64,000 bases of DNA from Methylomicrobium agile (GTDB taxonomy: Bacteria; Pseudomonadota; Gammaproteobacteria; Methylococcales; Methylomonadaceae): assembly GCF_000733855.1 (NCBI RefSeq), contig NZ_JPOJ01000001.1, positions 2,993,001 through 3,057,000 of the forward strand. Direction: 5' to 3'. This document shows positions 1-8,726 of this stretch, in pieces. A program made the translations under genes and the position numbers. Each line of letters begins with the position of its first letter. Within the stretch, counting starts at the first letter, position 1. The notes beneath the pieces were generated by a model. The model worked only from the letters and a program-made list of their open reading frames with translations. It did not search any database and was not told where the DNA came from.

Positions 1-114
1 GATATCGGCTTCTTCAAACAAACGGTGAACAAATTCCTGCGTCGAGCTTCTCTTGCGTCTTGGTCGTGGTGCGATCAATGCGCGGTCAATGGCAATTTTT
101 TGTTCTTCTGTCAT
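1..114 (-). CDS. Hypothetical protein, cut off by the left window edge
   Basis: A reading frame on the minus strand starts at an ATG at 114-112, preceded by a good ribosome binding site (GGGAG, seven bases before the ATG), and runs off the window. The visible 38 residues begin MTEEQKIAIDRAL and contain a basic stretch (APRPRRKRSS) followed by TQEFVHRLFEEADI. The frame is open further upstream, with another ATG at 153-151, but that one lacks a ribosome binding site. No family is recognised. The basic segment could bind nucleic acid, which is only a guess. Confidence 0.4.
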   Translation of the reverse strand, partial: MTEEQKIAIDRALIAPRPRRKRSSTQEFVHRLFEEADI

Positions 115-696
115 TTGCGAACTCCCGGTCCGGTTTAAAAGCTCCGGACTCATCTTCAAAGTCAGACGGCTATTGTTATCGTGGGTTTCAGTTCGGCGAC
201 GCGCACTGTCCGGCTCTATGATGGCCTCATCGTTAAATTCGAAGTTTTCGGCTGATTTCGTTACGCAAATCGCGGTGATGTTATTCCTGGTTAAGCAAAA
301 ATGAGAGCGAGAGGCTTCTGCGCCGCCGGGCTGAGAAATTATAATCACAAATTTATGACAGCCGTTCAAGCCCGGCGTTCATCGGCTTTGAGAGCAAAAT
401 CATGCGCCTGGAAAATGGCGGCGCGCGCCATGAGACACCTCGTGGCGGCAGCGGGGCAGATACGTCTTTTAAACACCCCCCTATTTTGCAAGCTCCGTCA
501 CGTAGGGTACGCTGTGCGTACCTTGTCAACTTCCAATGGTATGCACAGCGTACCCTACGGTGCGGCATGCCGGACGGGATATTTATTCCGTCCGTAACGT
601 TTAAAGTGGGATGGACAGGGAGGATGATTTTGTGTTTGGAGAATTTTCAAACAGTGGGGACGGGGTTATATCGCGATGGGGGTATCGACCCAGTCT
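115..696. other. Gene-free stretch holding one palindromic repeat
   Basis: Apart from the GTAGG-type palindrome at 502-558 nothing recognisable is present. Short reading frames on both strands here have no ribosome binding sites or family resemblance. Part of the stretch may be the promoter of the left-edge gene. Confidence 0.5.
502..558. repeat. GTAGG-type palindromic repeat (REP-like), copy 1
   Basis: Left arm GTAGGGTACGCTGTGCGTACC at 502-522 pairs with 538-558 with one mismatch, around a loop of about 15 bases. The same arm, with compensating changes in the centre, occurs at 7157-7225 and 21290-21368, which marks a dispersed palindromic family rather than a single terminator. There is no T-run on either side. 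Confidence 0.85.
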
Positions 697-1899
697 TTAG
701 TAAAGCAGGAACTCCAGCCTGTCGGCCAGCCAGGCGTTTTCGTCCCGCTGGGCCAGTTTCTCCAGATCCCCTGGGGCCGCGCCGGCATCGTCGACCCACT
801 CGCGCAGCAGCGGCGAGCCGTTGATTACGTCGACCGCCAGACGGTCGAGTTCGTATTCGTAAGGAAAATCGCGCCACAACGGATAATCCGGCTGTAGGCG
901 GCGCAAGGCTTTGAAGGCCAACGCCTGCAGGCGCCAGGGGCGGAACCGCTCATGGCGGTATGACGGATTCTCGACATGGATCTGTAGGCCGGCGCACAAT
1001 TTGCCGGCATGTTTGTGGAAAGTCGGCTCGAACCAGCATGCGCGCAAACGGCAGCCTTCGAGCCATACCGGAGCGAGCGAATGCATCGTTTCGATCAAAC
1101 GGCGCGCATCGAGATCGGGCGCGCCGAACAACTCCAGCGGCCGGGTCGTGCCGCGGCCTTCGGAGAGGGTGGTGCCTTCAAGCATCACCGTGCCGGCATA
1201 GCAGCGGGTCATCCAGAGATTCGGCGCGTTCGGGCTTGGATTGATCCAGGCGCGCTCGCCGAGCGGCCAGCCGTGGCCGGGCGCGGCCTCCGGGTCCCAG
1301 CCTTCCATCGCGATCACTTGGCAATCCACGTCAAGCTTGAATGTGGCGACAAACCAGCGCGCCATTTCGCCCATCGTCAGGCCGTGGCGCATCGGCATCG
1401 GTCCCGCGCCGACGAAACTTTCCCAGCCGGGCCGGAGGGCTAACCCTTCGGCGGGACGTCCTGCCGGGTTCGGGCGGTCGAGAATCCAGACCGCCTTTCG
1501 ATGCTGGGTCGCGGCTTCGAGCACATAGCGCAGGGTGGTGATGAAGGTGTAAATCCGGCAGCCCAGATCCTGCAAGTCGACCAGCAGTACGTCGAACGTG
1601 TCCATCATCGCCTCGGTCGGTCGGCGCACTGCCCCGTACAGACTGAACACCGGAATGCCATGCACTGGATCGACGAAATCGGGCGATTCGATCATGTTGT
1701 CCTGCTTGTCGCCGCGCAGGCCGTGCTGCGGGCCGAAGGCGGCGCCGAGCTTCAGGTCCGGAAGGCGGGCGAGGGCGTCCAGGCTGTGCGTCAGATCGGC
1801 GGTCACCGAGGCGGGATGGGCGAGCAGGGCGATGCGTCGGCCGGCCAGCGGCGCGCGCAGGCGGCGGTCTTCGAGTAAGCGGTCTATGCCGAATTTCAT
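697..1899 (-). CDS. NamZ-like (DUF1343) exo-beta-N-acetylmuramidase family protein
   Basis: The 400-residue product matches the DUF1343/YbbC family throughout. Visible family blocks are the N-terminal RRIALLAHPASV strand, FGPQHGLRGDKQDNM (about residues 55-69), DPVHGIPVFSLYG, DVLLVDLQDLGCRIYTF, WILDRPNP and LEGTTLSEGRGTTRP. The characterised member NamZ removes non-reducing-end N-acetylmuramic acid from peptidoglycan fragments. That activity is inferred here by family. No signal peptide or lipobox is visible, so this copy looks cytoplasmic and may serve muropeptide recycling. It lies 10 bases downstream of the DOMON-like gene on the same strand, so the two are probably cotranscribed. Confidence 0.85.
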   Translation of the reverse strand: MKFGIDRLLEDRRLRAPLAGRRIALLAHPASVTADLTHSLDALARLPDLKLGAAFGPQHGLRGDKQDNMIESPDFVDPVHGIPVFSLYGAVRRPTEAMMDTFDVLLVDLQDLGCRIYTFITTLRYVLEAATQHRKAVWILDRPNPAGRPAEGLALRPGWESFVGAGPMPMRHGLTMGEMARWFVATFKLDVDCQVIAMEGWDPEAAPGHGWPLGERAWINPSPNAPNLWMTRCYAGTVMLEGTTLSEGRGTTRPLELFGAPDLDARRLIETMHSLAPVWLEGCRLRACWFEPTFHKHAGKLCAGLQIHVENPSYRHERFRPWRLQALAFKALRRLQPDYPLWRDFPYEYELDRLAVDVINGSPLLREWVDDAGAAPGDLEKLAQRDENAWLADRLEFLLY

Positions 1900-1909
1900 G
1901 GGCGGGTCG

Positions 1910-2467
1910 CTATTTTAAAGGGTTGTCGGAAAGTATGCTGTCGAGCGGATAGACGAAGCCGGCACGGTCGTGAAAATCGGGTTTTTCGCCCGGGTGGTGC
2001 AAGGCCCAATAAGACAGATTGCCGTCGATCGATTCGATAACCGCGGTCAGGCCCAGCGTTAGGCGGTCGCCGGCGGGCAGGTCGTCTGCCGCGATGCGGG
2101 CGGTCAACAGCAGTTGATCCTGCGGCTGCGAGACTTCAATAACGGGGGGCGTGCCGATGCTCCAGGGCCTGCGCGCGCGATAATCGCCGAACGCATAGGC
2201 GGCCCATTCCCTTGACGGCGAAAAATTGAATTCGCGATAAGCGGAAGTTCCGGCAGCGGCGGCAAAGGCTTCGAAACAGGTATGCCGCCATAAGCCGTCG
2301 CCGGCAGCGGACGGTTTGGCCGCGGGAATCAGAATCTTTTCCAGGTGGCCTGCAAGCCGGTAGCGCAGCGTCAGACCGGCTTCCGCGTCGCGTTCAATCT
2401 CGACGCTCAAGGAGTCTATCGAATCGTTCGGCGTTGCGGAATGGCAATGCAGGAGTTTTATCGTCAT
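1910..2467 (-). CDS. DOMON-like domain protein
   Basis: The product has 185 residues starting at the ATG at 2467-2465 (MTIKLLHCHSATP). The frame is open upstream, but the extra 36 residues have no family character. The sequence looks like the DOMON-like beta-sandwich group found in proteobacteria: LWRHTCFEAFAA, YREFNFSPSREWAAYAF, then a C-terminal YWALHHPGEKPDFHDRAGF block. DOMON domains bind haem or sugars, but no ligand can be assigned for this one. No signal peptide is seen. It precedes the NamZ-like gene by 10 bases, so a sugar- or cell-wall-related role is suggested by context only. Confidence 0.65.
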   Translation of the reverse strand: MTIKLLHCHSATPNDSIDSLSVEIERDAEAGLTLRYRLAGHLEKILIPAAKPSAAGDGLWRHTCFEAFAAAAGTSAYREFNFSPSREWAAYAFGDYRARRPWSIGTPPVIEVSQPQDQLLLTARIAADDLPAGDRLTLGLTAVIESIDGNLSYWALHHPGEKPDFHDRAGFVYPLDSILSDNPLK

Positions 2468-2616
2468 GGAAACAGAAAGCGGGGTAAGGGTTGGCGGTAT
2501 TTTAAAGCAAATACGGAATAGCGGTTCGGCTGTATTGGAGTCATGCACCGGCGAGGTTGCTCTCGTTTGCCTCAAGGCCCATAATGGAAAAGTTACTGAA
2601 CCATCGGATATAGAAA

Positions 2617-3447
2617 ATGAAAATATCGAGACTCCTGTCTATCGTGCTGTTGCTGGCCTTGCCGTTGACCGCAATGGCCGAAGGTGATGAAAACGAATGG
2701 AACGCGACGCTGAGAAATCAGTATTTTTCCGGTAAAACGATCACCGAAAGCAACGATGTGATCGAGCTGGAAGCACCCGCCCGGGCCGAGGATCCGGCGC
2801 TGGTGCCGCTGAAAATCGTCAGCAAGATTCCGCAGACGCAGGACATTTATATCAGGAAAATTCTCGTGCTGGTCGACAAGAATCCGTTTCCGTTCGTCGG
2901 CGAGTTCGAACTGACGCCCGACAGCGGCAAGGCCGATCTGGCGATGCGGGTCCGGGTCAACACCTACAGTTACATCCGGGCGATCGCGGAAATGAACGAC
3001 GGCAGGCTGATCATGACGAAAAAATTCGTGAAAGCCAGCGGCGGCTGCTCCGTTCCGATCGGGGCCGATCTGGACGCTTCGATGAAACGGCTCGGCAAAA
3101 TGAAATTCAGGCTGGACGGCGATGTGAAAGCCGGCGAGCCGAATCTGGCGCAACTGTTGATCAGCCATCCGAACATTACCGGCATGCAGATGGATCAGCT
3201 GACGCGTTTCGTGAAGAAATCGCATTTCATTGAGCAGCTGAAAGTCACCTTCAACGGCAAGCCGGTGCTGACCGCGAAAACCGATATCGCGATCAGTTCC
3301 GACCCGAATTTCCGCTTTTATTTCGTGCCGCAGTCGGCGGGAATCCTGAAGGCGGAAATCGGCGACACGTCTTGCGAAAGCCCGACCGCGCGGGATGCGT
3401 GCACGAAAGGTTCGACCTACAGCGAATCTTACCCGGTCAAACTGTAG
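2617..3447 (+). CDS. Quinoprotein dehydrogenase-associated SoxYZ-like carrier protein
   Basis: This 276-residue exported protein has a signal peptide (LLSIVLLLALPLTAMA, cleavage before EGDENEW), an N-terminal SoxY-like half (to about residue 150, with VLVDKNPFPFVGEFEL and MRVRVNTYSYIRAIAEM) and a C-terminal SoxZ-like half (LKVTFNGKPVLTAKTDIAISSDPNFRFYFVP, then GDTSCES). Fusions of this kind occur beside PQQ dehydrogenase genes in methylotrophs. Their biochemical role is not established. Here it stands alone, about 11 kb from xoxJ and xoxF. The gene starts at an ATG close to the divergent DOMON-like gene, so the 150-bp gap between them should hold promoters for both. Confidence 0.85.
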   Translation: MKISRLLSIVLLLALPLTAMAEGDENEWNATLRNQYFSGKTITESNDVIELEAPARAEDPALVPLKIVSKIPQTQDIYIRKILVLVDKNPFPFVGEFELTPDSGKADLAMRVRVNTYSYIRAIAEMNDGRLIMTKKFVKASGGCSVPIGADLDASMKRLGKMKFRLDGDVKAGEPNLAQLLISHPNITGMQMDQLTRFVKKSHFIEQLKVTFNGKPVLTAKTDIAISSDPNFRFYFVPQSAGILKAEIGDTSCESPTARDACTKGSTYSESYPVKL

Positions 3448-3639
3448 CCAATTGGCAATCATGATTCGGCGGAACCGCTCCGCTATCGGCTGTGAAATAA
3501 ACAATCCAAGTTCAGCTTGAAGCGGGATGACCGTGTCGCCGGTTGGCAATGCTACATCCGGGGGCGGTGGAACTCCTTCTGTTTTTGCGAATACCGGCGT
3601 CCGATTATCATCCTGGAAAGTGGGATGCGCAGGCACAAT

Positions 3640-3816
3640 CGGCACGGCCGGCTGCACGCTTTGCGCAGGCTGAAGATAAAGCCGTACCCCTTGAAACAGG
3701 CCAGCGTTTCGGTTGGGACATGGCGATTGGCGCGCAGCCCCGTGCTGCAAACCGTCTTGAACAACGCCCGATTACGACGTTGGGGCCTAGGGGCCATCCG
3801 ATTTTGCGACCACTTG
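3640..3816 (+). pseudogene. Remnant C-terminus of a group II intron reverse transcriptase/maturase
   Basis: In one forward frame, 3715-3816 encodes GTWRLARSPVLQTVLNNARL followed by RRWGLG. This resembles the closing segment of bacterial group II intron proteins (typically W-R-L-(A/S)-R-S-P-x-L-Q-x-A-L-x-N-A-x-L-x-x-x-G-L). Upstream of about 3640 the reading frame no longer resembles a reverse transcriptase, so nearly the whole protein is missing. The call is supported by a domain V/VI-like RNA fold directly downstream. The left boundary is approximate. Confidence 0.6.
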
Positions 3817-3830
3817 AGTCGCCAGGTTCA

Positions 3831-3900
3831 ACCGCCGGATGCGGAAAACCGCATATCCGAGGGGAAGAGGTAACGGGCGCAATCCCGTTACCTCCACCCG
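3831..3900 (+). ncRNA. Degenerate group II intron domain V and VI remnant
   Basis: GGATGCGG-AAAA-CCGC at 3837-3852 is followed by a two-base bulge (AT, 3853-3854) and ATCC (3855-3858). This reproduces the domain V layout of a tetraloop stem with a two-base bulge on the 3' strand. The basal catalytic AGC/GTT pairing is not preserved. Next comes an 11-bp hairpin, GAGGTAACGGG (3867-3877) with CCCGTTACCTC (3884-3894), in the place of domain VI. The element ends near CACCCGATCAC. With its protein gone, it cannot be mobile on its own. Confidence 0.5.
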
Positions 3901-3928
3901 ATCACGCTATGTGCCTTACGTGGGCCGG

Positions 3929-5524
3929 TCAATAAAACACCCTGAACGATCGTTGGATTTCATCAAACTCGTACAAATACGGCCCGGCCACCTCGCGCTT
4001 GTTCGCGATCACGATCAGGTCGTGCGAGAATACCGAAGTGTTGTACCAGTTGAAGCTGCCTTCGATCACGATCGCATCGTCGATGATGCAATATTTGGAA
4101 TGGATCGGCGAGTAGGGCACTTTGTGGTCGTCCTGGCCGTAGACCAGGCCGACCGGAATACCCGCGTTCTTCAGTCGCTGCACCGACGGCAGCAAGGGAC
4201 GGGCAAGCTCTTCGGCCATGCTGCGTTCGACGCCGACGCGGCCTTCGCGCGCCAGATGGCCGTTGAACAGGATATGCACGTAGACGCCCCGGTGATGCGC
4301 CTGGACCAGTGCGTCGACCACGCTGTCGTGATGGTCGCCCACTAGGTCGCCGATCAGGAACAGACAGCATTTGATCGAATGGCGGGCGCGGTGGATTTCG
4401 GCCAGGATCGCATGGTGCGGCTTGTAATAACGGCCGTTCAACATCGTATGGCGGCCGAACGTGTACAGCAGGTTGAACTGGCTGAAGGGGTCGATTCCGT
4501 ATTTCTGGATCACGCCGCCGCGCTGGCTTTGGAAGACGTTGTCGAGCAGCCGGCAGACGCCGCGCGAGTGGAAGGTCATGCCCGATTCCCAGTTCGCCCA
4601 CCAGCGGTCGAAAGTGATGTTGAACGAGCCCAGGATGCAGTCTTCGTCGTTGAAGAGGATGAATTTGGTGTGCATGTCCGGCTCGACTTCGATCAGGTGA
4701 TGTTTGGCCGTGCAGAACACGCCGACCAGTTCGATGCCGGAGCGTTTCAGCCGCGCGTAGTTCTGGCTGTTGGTCAGCGTCATCTTGCGCCAGTCGACGA
4801 TGCACTGCACGCAGACGCCCTGATGGTGCGCGTGAATCAGGTGCGTGATGAAGTCGCCGTCGTCGATGCAGTCGACGCTGACCTTGATCGTGCATAGGCG
4901 CTCCGGATTTTCGTGTTTGCTGCGGATCACCTTGTCGATATGGTCGTGGATGAAGCGCTTCGGATGGTAAGGATGGTAGAGCAGGCCCTTGGTGAACTTC
5001 GGCGTCAGCCGGAGCGATTCGAAATGGTGATTGTACCAGTCGACGTCGGCCTGCAGCTCACCGGCGTTCAGTTCGTAAGTCCGGTAGGCGTTCGGGGTCG
5101 CCCATTCCGAAGTAATATGGCGGTGTTTGGGCTGGTCGTCCTGCAACTGGTGGCCGTCCATGTAGATGTAATCGTTCTGCGAGGCGATCGAATGTTCGTG
5201 CAGATGCACGATGAACGAAAATTTGACGCAGTTGATGCGGCCGAAATGGCCGGACTCGGGATGGATGTAAAAATCCCGGGTGCGCCGCTTGTGGCGGTCC
5301 CAGTGGATGTCGTAGGGGTCGGTATCGACGATGTAGGTTTCGCGGACATTGTGCTCGCGATAGACTTTCAGGATCACCTTGATATTGGCCTGTACGCCGT
5401 AATGGACGTCGAATTCGAGCTTGCCCCAGCGGATATAAAACTTGTCGCCGAAGTCGTTGGTGCGCGCGAAGAAGCCTCCCAACTCGCCGTAGACGGGCAT
5501 GGCAAAATGCTCAGCGATTTGCAT
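3929..5524 (-). CDS. Phospholipase D-like (double HKD) protein, glycogen-cluster associated
   Basis: The product has 531 residues from the ATG at 5524-5522, which follows GGAG at seven bases. Two phosphodiesterase motifs are visible. The first is HTKFILFND at residues 285-293 with GSFN at 299-302, where Asn292 replaces the usual Asp. The second is HSKYCIID at 475-482 with GSFN at 489-492. The first 175 residues match no domain I know. No signal peptide or transmembrane segment is seen, so a cytoplasmic phosphodiesterase, nuclease or transferase is possible and the substrate is unknown. It lies 74 bases downstream of the CBM21/EEP gene on the same strand, after glgB and glgA. A longer open frame reaching 6808 is only the shadow of that upstream gene. 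Confidence 0.8.
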   Translation of the reverse strand: MQIAEHFAMPVYGELGGFFARTNDFGDKFYIRWGKLEFDVHYGVQANIKVILKVYREHNVRETYIVDTDPYDIHWDRHKRRTRDFYIHPESGHFGRINCVKFSFIVHLHEHSIASQNDYIYMDGHQLQDDQPKHRHITSEWATPNAYRTYELNAGELQADVDWYNHHFESLRLTPKFTKGLLYHPYHPKRFIHDHIDKVIRSKHENPERLCTIKVSVDCIDDGDFITHLIHAHHQGVCVQCIVDWRKMTLTNSQNYARLKRSGIELVGVFCTAKHHLIEVEPDMHTKFILFNDEDCILGSFNITFDRWWANWESGMTFHSRGVCRLLDNVFQSQRGGVIQKYGIDPFSQFNLLYTFGRHTMLNGRYYKPHHAILAEIHRARHSIKCCLFLIGDLVGDHHDSVVDALVQAHHRGVYVHILFNGHLAREGRVGVERSMAEELARPLLPSVQRLKNAGIPVGLVYGQDDHKVPYSPIHSKYCIIDDAIVIEGSFNWYNTSVFSHDLIVIANKREVAGPYLYEFDEIQRSFRVFY

Positions 5525-5598
5525 CAAAATTCTCCATCGATGAATCAGGCCGGTGAAATCTGTGGTTTGGCATAAGTGTTGAGTGCCCGGTAAGGTCC

Positions 5599-7104
5599 TT
5601 ATTGGGGTTCGAAAGTCATCAGGTAGCCGCAATGGTCCGAAACGTGGCCGTAATCCTCGGGCGTAAACAATACCCGGCCGGAAGTGACGGACAAGCCGCT
5701 GTCTTTGCGCATGAAGATATAATCGATCCGGTAGTCGTCGGCGAGATAACGGTTCCAGTGGGGATCGTTGACCCGGCGGATTTGCGAAGGCTCGCCTCGG
5801 GCATTCGCAGCCAGAAACTGGTCTTCGTATTCGCCGGAGCCGATCACGTGGCGGTAGCCTTGCGATCCGGCCGGGATATTGAAGTCGCCGCAGAGCAGGG
5901 TGCCTGTCACTTGGTCGGTACGTTTGCCGGCCGCCCATTCGCGTAGCCGGTCGAACTGCTCTTGAAAGCCGTCTTCCCACCAGCTCAAATGCGCGGAGAA
6001 AATATTCAGCCGGCCGATATGCGGGGCCTCGACCTCGGCCATCACGACTTTGCGGGCATGGATATTGTAGGGATCCTCGCTTGCCGAGACGTAGCGCGAT
6101 TCCGGATGCAGGAGCGGAAAGCGGCTCAGGATCGCGACGCCTTCGCGGTATTTGTTGAAGCCCAGATGCGACCAGTCGGCGTATAAATGATAAGGCTTTT
6201 TGAGGCGGCTGCCGATGATGCGGGCCGAATTGCTGGGCCAGTCGCCGCGCCCTTCGTTCCAGAGTTCCGCAACTTCCTGGAAGCAGGCGACGTCGACGCC
6301 GAGTTCGTCGATCGCCCTGGCGATCGCGGAAAATTTTGCGTCCTGGTCGGCTTCCTGATAGCAGTGCAGGTTCAGGATCAGGATCTTGAGCGGCTTGCGG
6401 CTCGCCGCGTAATTGTGGCCGAAATTGTTGTCCCAAACGGTCCGGCCGCGGCTTTCGACGGAGACCGAATACTGCACGCGGAATGCGTCGGCGGTTTTCA
6501 GCCAGCCTTTCCAGATTTGGAGGCCGTATTGATTCGGATTGCGGGCGTTGCTGTGCAACTCTTTGTCCCAATAGGTCCGTTTGAAACGGCAGGGGGTTTG
6601 ATGCGTGTGGCGCCAGTTGTCGGTCGTCCAGTGCACGGTCACCTTTTCGGGCGCAAGCGACTGTTCGACCGCGACCGTGACCGGCAGGTATTTGCGGCTT
6701 TCGGGCAATGCCGCGTTGAAATCCACGACCTGTAACGGCTGGCGCCCCGGCAGGCGGATACCGGAGTCGGCCTGGCTGCGATAGTTTCGGCCGTGATTGT
6801 TGTCCCAATATTCGACTTCCTCGGCGCGGTAGCGCAGCGAAAAGGTAATGTTGCCCGGCAGGGATTGGGCAGGTTCGAGCTGGAACTGAACATGCGCCTG
6901 CCAGTATTCCCTGTTCGGTGCGATCGCGCTGTGAAAGCGTGCCGGCAGGTCGTGCCAGATGCCGTCTTCGCCGGCCCAGTGGACGTTGATCTGCTTGTGG
7001 TAGCTCAGATTTTCGACGGCGATGAAGAACGTCAAATGCTGGTGCACGCCGCCTTTTTTACGGCTAATCACGTTTTCAACGTAATGCAGCTGGATTTTAC
7101 TCAT
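5599..7104 (-). CDS. Two CBM21-like modules fused to an endonuclease/exonuclease/phosphatase domain
   Basis: The product has 501 residues. Two N-terminal repeats resemble CBM21 glycogen/starch-binding modules. Repeat 1 covers about 5-108 and ends VEYWDNNHGRNY. Repeat 2 covers about 138-232, contains VHWTTDNW and ends TVWDNNFGHNY. Residues 238-500 form a complete EEP fold: N245, E277 (CFQE), H372 (SAHLS), D407/N409 (GDFN), D461 (RIDYIF) and D490-H491 (SDH). EEP enzymes hydrolyse phosphate esters of DNA, RNA, lipids or inositol phosphates, and this one appears targeted to a glucan. It follows glgB and glgA on the same strand, separated from glgA by a palindromic repeat, and precedes the PLD-like gene. 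No signal peptide is seen. The domain calls are firm; the substrate is unknown. Confidence 0.85.
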   Translation of the reverse strand: MSKIQLHYVENVISRKKGGVHQHLTFFIAVENLSYHKQINVHWAGEDGIWHDLPARFHSAIAPNREYWQAHVQFQLEPAQSLPGNITFSLRYRAEEVEYWDNNHGRNYRSQADSGIRLPGRQPLQVVDFNAALPESRKYLPVTVAVEQSLAPEKVTVHWTTDNWRHTHQTPCRFKRTYWDKELHSNARNPNQYGLQIWKGWLKTADAFRVQYSVSVESRGRTVWDNNFGHNYAASRKPLKILILNLHCYQEADQDAKFSAIARAIDELGVDVACFQEVAELWNEGRGDWPSNSARIIGSRLKKPYHLYADWSHLGFNKYREGVAILSRFPLLHPESRYVSASEDPYNIHARKVVMAEVEAPHIGRLNIFSAHLSWWEDGFQEQFDRLREWAAGKRTDQVTGTLLCGDFNIPAGSQGYRHVIGSGEYEDQFLAANARGEPSQIRRVNDPHWNRYLADDYRIDYIFMRKDSGLSVTSGRVLFTPEDYGHVSDHCGYLMTFEPQ

Positions 7105-7156
7105 AGGATGTCATCGGGGCGGCTGTCCATGCAAGGCAAAAAAGGAACGGTGGCAG

Positions 7157-7225
7157 GTAGGGTACGCTGCGCGTACCTTTTTCCGATATTAACAATTGGA
7201 GAAAGGTACGCGCAGCGTACCCTAC
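7157..7225. repeat. GTAGG-type palindromic repeat (REP-like), copy 2
   Basis: The 24-base arm at 7157-7180 is perfectly complementary to 7202-7225 around a 21-base loop. It sits between glgA and the CBM21/EEP gene. A hairpin this stable could limit readthrough or protect the 3' end of the glgB-glgA message. Confidence 0.9.
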
Positions 7226-7284
7226 AATTGGAAGTCGCGGCACACGGTCATGTTCATCCGAAACGCGGAAGCGGTTCCATTGCG

Positions 7285-8718
7285 CTACAGGCTCCGGTAT
7301 AAGTCCAGATACTGGCTGGCGCTTTGCTGCCAGGAAAAATCCTTGCTCATGCCGTTGATCTGCATTTGCTCCCAAGCCTTCGGATTGCCGTACAGAATCG
7401 CGGCGCGCTTGACTGCCTCGAGCAGCGACCCCGCCGTGGCTTCGTCGAAGACAATGCCGGTCGCGGAGTTATCATTGAGGGTTTGCGGCACCGCATCGAC
7501 CACCGTATCGGCGAGGCCGCCGGTCCGCCGGACCAGGGGAAGGGTGCCGTAACGCTGGCTGTACATCTGGTTCAGGCCGCAGGGCTCGAAGCGCGACGGC
7601 ATCAAAAATACGTCCGAGCCGGCTTCGATCCTATGCGCGAGCGCTTCGTCGTAGCCGACCGTGACTGCGATTTTCTCGGGATACAGATGCGCATAACTCA
7701 TCAGCTTGCGTTCCATGCTTTTTTCGCCGCTGCCGAGCAGGACGATTTGCAGCGGCATCTCCAGGATGGCAGGCAGCGAGTCCAGAATCAGGTCGATGCC
7801 TTTTTGTTCGACCAGGCGCCCGATCAGGCCGAACAAGGGAACCCCGTCGGTTACCGGCAGCGAAAAGCGTTTCTGCAGTTCGGCCTTGTTGGCTTTTTTT
7901 TCCGCCAGGGTTTGTGCGGTGTAGGTTTGCGCGATGAGCGGGTCGCTTTCCGGATTCCAGTGTTCTAGGTCGATGCCGTTCAGAATGCCGCTCAGCACAT
8001 GGTTGCGATGCCTCAGCAGCCCTTCGAGCCCATAGCCGAATTCGGGCGTCTGGATTTCCGTCGCATAGGTCGGGCTGACTGTGGTGATCCGGTCGCTGTA
8101 GACCAGACCGCCCTTGATGAACGAAAGCAGGCTGTGGAATTCGAGTCCTTCCGGGCTCAACAGCTGGCCGGGTAGGTTCAGTGTCGCCGCGGTGCTGGCC
8201 GGAAACAGGCCCTGGTAAGCCAGATTGTGGATCGTGAAAACGGTCTTCGGCCGGTTATCTTCCAGCGACAGGAACGCCGGGACGAGGGCGCTTTGCCAAT
8301 CGTTGCAGTGCACGACGTCGGGCTTCCAGTCCTGATGCACCCGGTCCATCGCGATCTCGACCGCAACCCGGCAGAACAGTGCGAAACGTTCGGCATTGTT
8401 CTCCCAGGCGTTGCCGTTTTCATCGACGTAAGGGTTGCCCGGATAATTGAAGAAGGTCGGATAATCGACCAGCCAGACCGGAATGTGGCTTTCCGGCATG
8501 CGGGTTTCGAGAATGTTCACGCTCCGGTTATCGATGCGTAGCGAACAAACATAACGGACGTTGCCGAAGGTCTTGAGCGCCTGATAGTAAGGTATCAGAA
8601 TCCGGATATCCTGCGACAGTTCCGCCAGGGCTTTGGGCAGACTGCCGGAGACATCGGCGAGGCCGCCCGTCTTGATCAACGGATGCGCCTCGCTGGTGAC
8701 AAAAAGAATTTTTTTCAT
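7285..8718 (-). CDS. glgA: Glycogen synthase, ADP-glucose type
   Basis: The product has 477 residues, normal for bacterial GlgA (GT5). It transfers glucose from ADP-glucose to growing alpha-1,4-glucan. The N-terminus MKKILFVTSEAHPLIKTGGLADVSG carries the KTGGLADV substrate loop, followed by DVVHCNDWQ, TIHNLAYQG and GILNGIDLEHWNP. The GT-B C-terminal half shows IGRLVEQKG, VGYDEALAHRI, MPSRFEPCGLNQ and the conserved R-TGGLADTV motif. The start is the ATG at 8718-8716, 8 bases after the glgB stop codon, so translation is probably coupled. An open extension upstream is glgB shadow. Confidence 0.96.
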   Translation of the reverse strand: MKKILFVTSEAHPLIKTGGLADVSGSLPKALAELSQDIRILIPYYQALKTFGNVRYVCSLRIDNRSVNILETRMPESHIPVWLVDYPTFFNYPGNPYVDENGNAWENNAERFALFCRVAVEIAMDRVHQDWKPDVVHCNDWQSALVPAFLSLEDNRPKTVFTIHNLAYQGLFPASTAATLNLPGQLLSPEGLEFHSLLSFIKGGLVYSDRITTVSPTYATEIQTPEFGYGLEGLLRHRNHVLSGILNGIDLEHWNPESDPLIAQTYTAQTLAEKKANKAELQKRFSLPVTDGVPLFGLIGRLVEQKGIDLILDSLPAILEMPLQIVLLGSGEKSMERKLMSYAHLYPEKIAVTVGYDEALAHRIEAGSDVFLMPSRFEPCGLNQMYSQRYGTLPLVRRTGGLADTVVDAVPQTLNDNSATGIVFDEATAGSLLEAVKRAAILYGNPKAWEQMQINGMSKDFSWQQSASQYLDLYRSL

Positions 8719-8726
8719 GCAGTGGG

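Noticed and set aside
2593-3750. 385-codon minus-strand frame over the SoxYZ-like gene
   Set aside because: Shadow of a gene with a clear signal peptide on the plus strand.
5525-6808. Long upstream extension of the PLD-type reading frame (total 959 codons)
   Set aside because: It is arginine/proline-rich shadow of the CBM21/EEP gene; the ATG at 5524 has a proper ribosome binding site and starts the conserved part.
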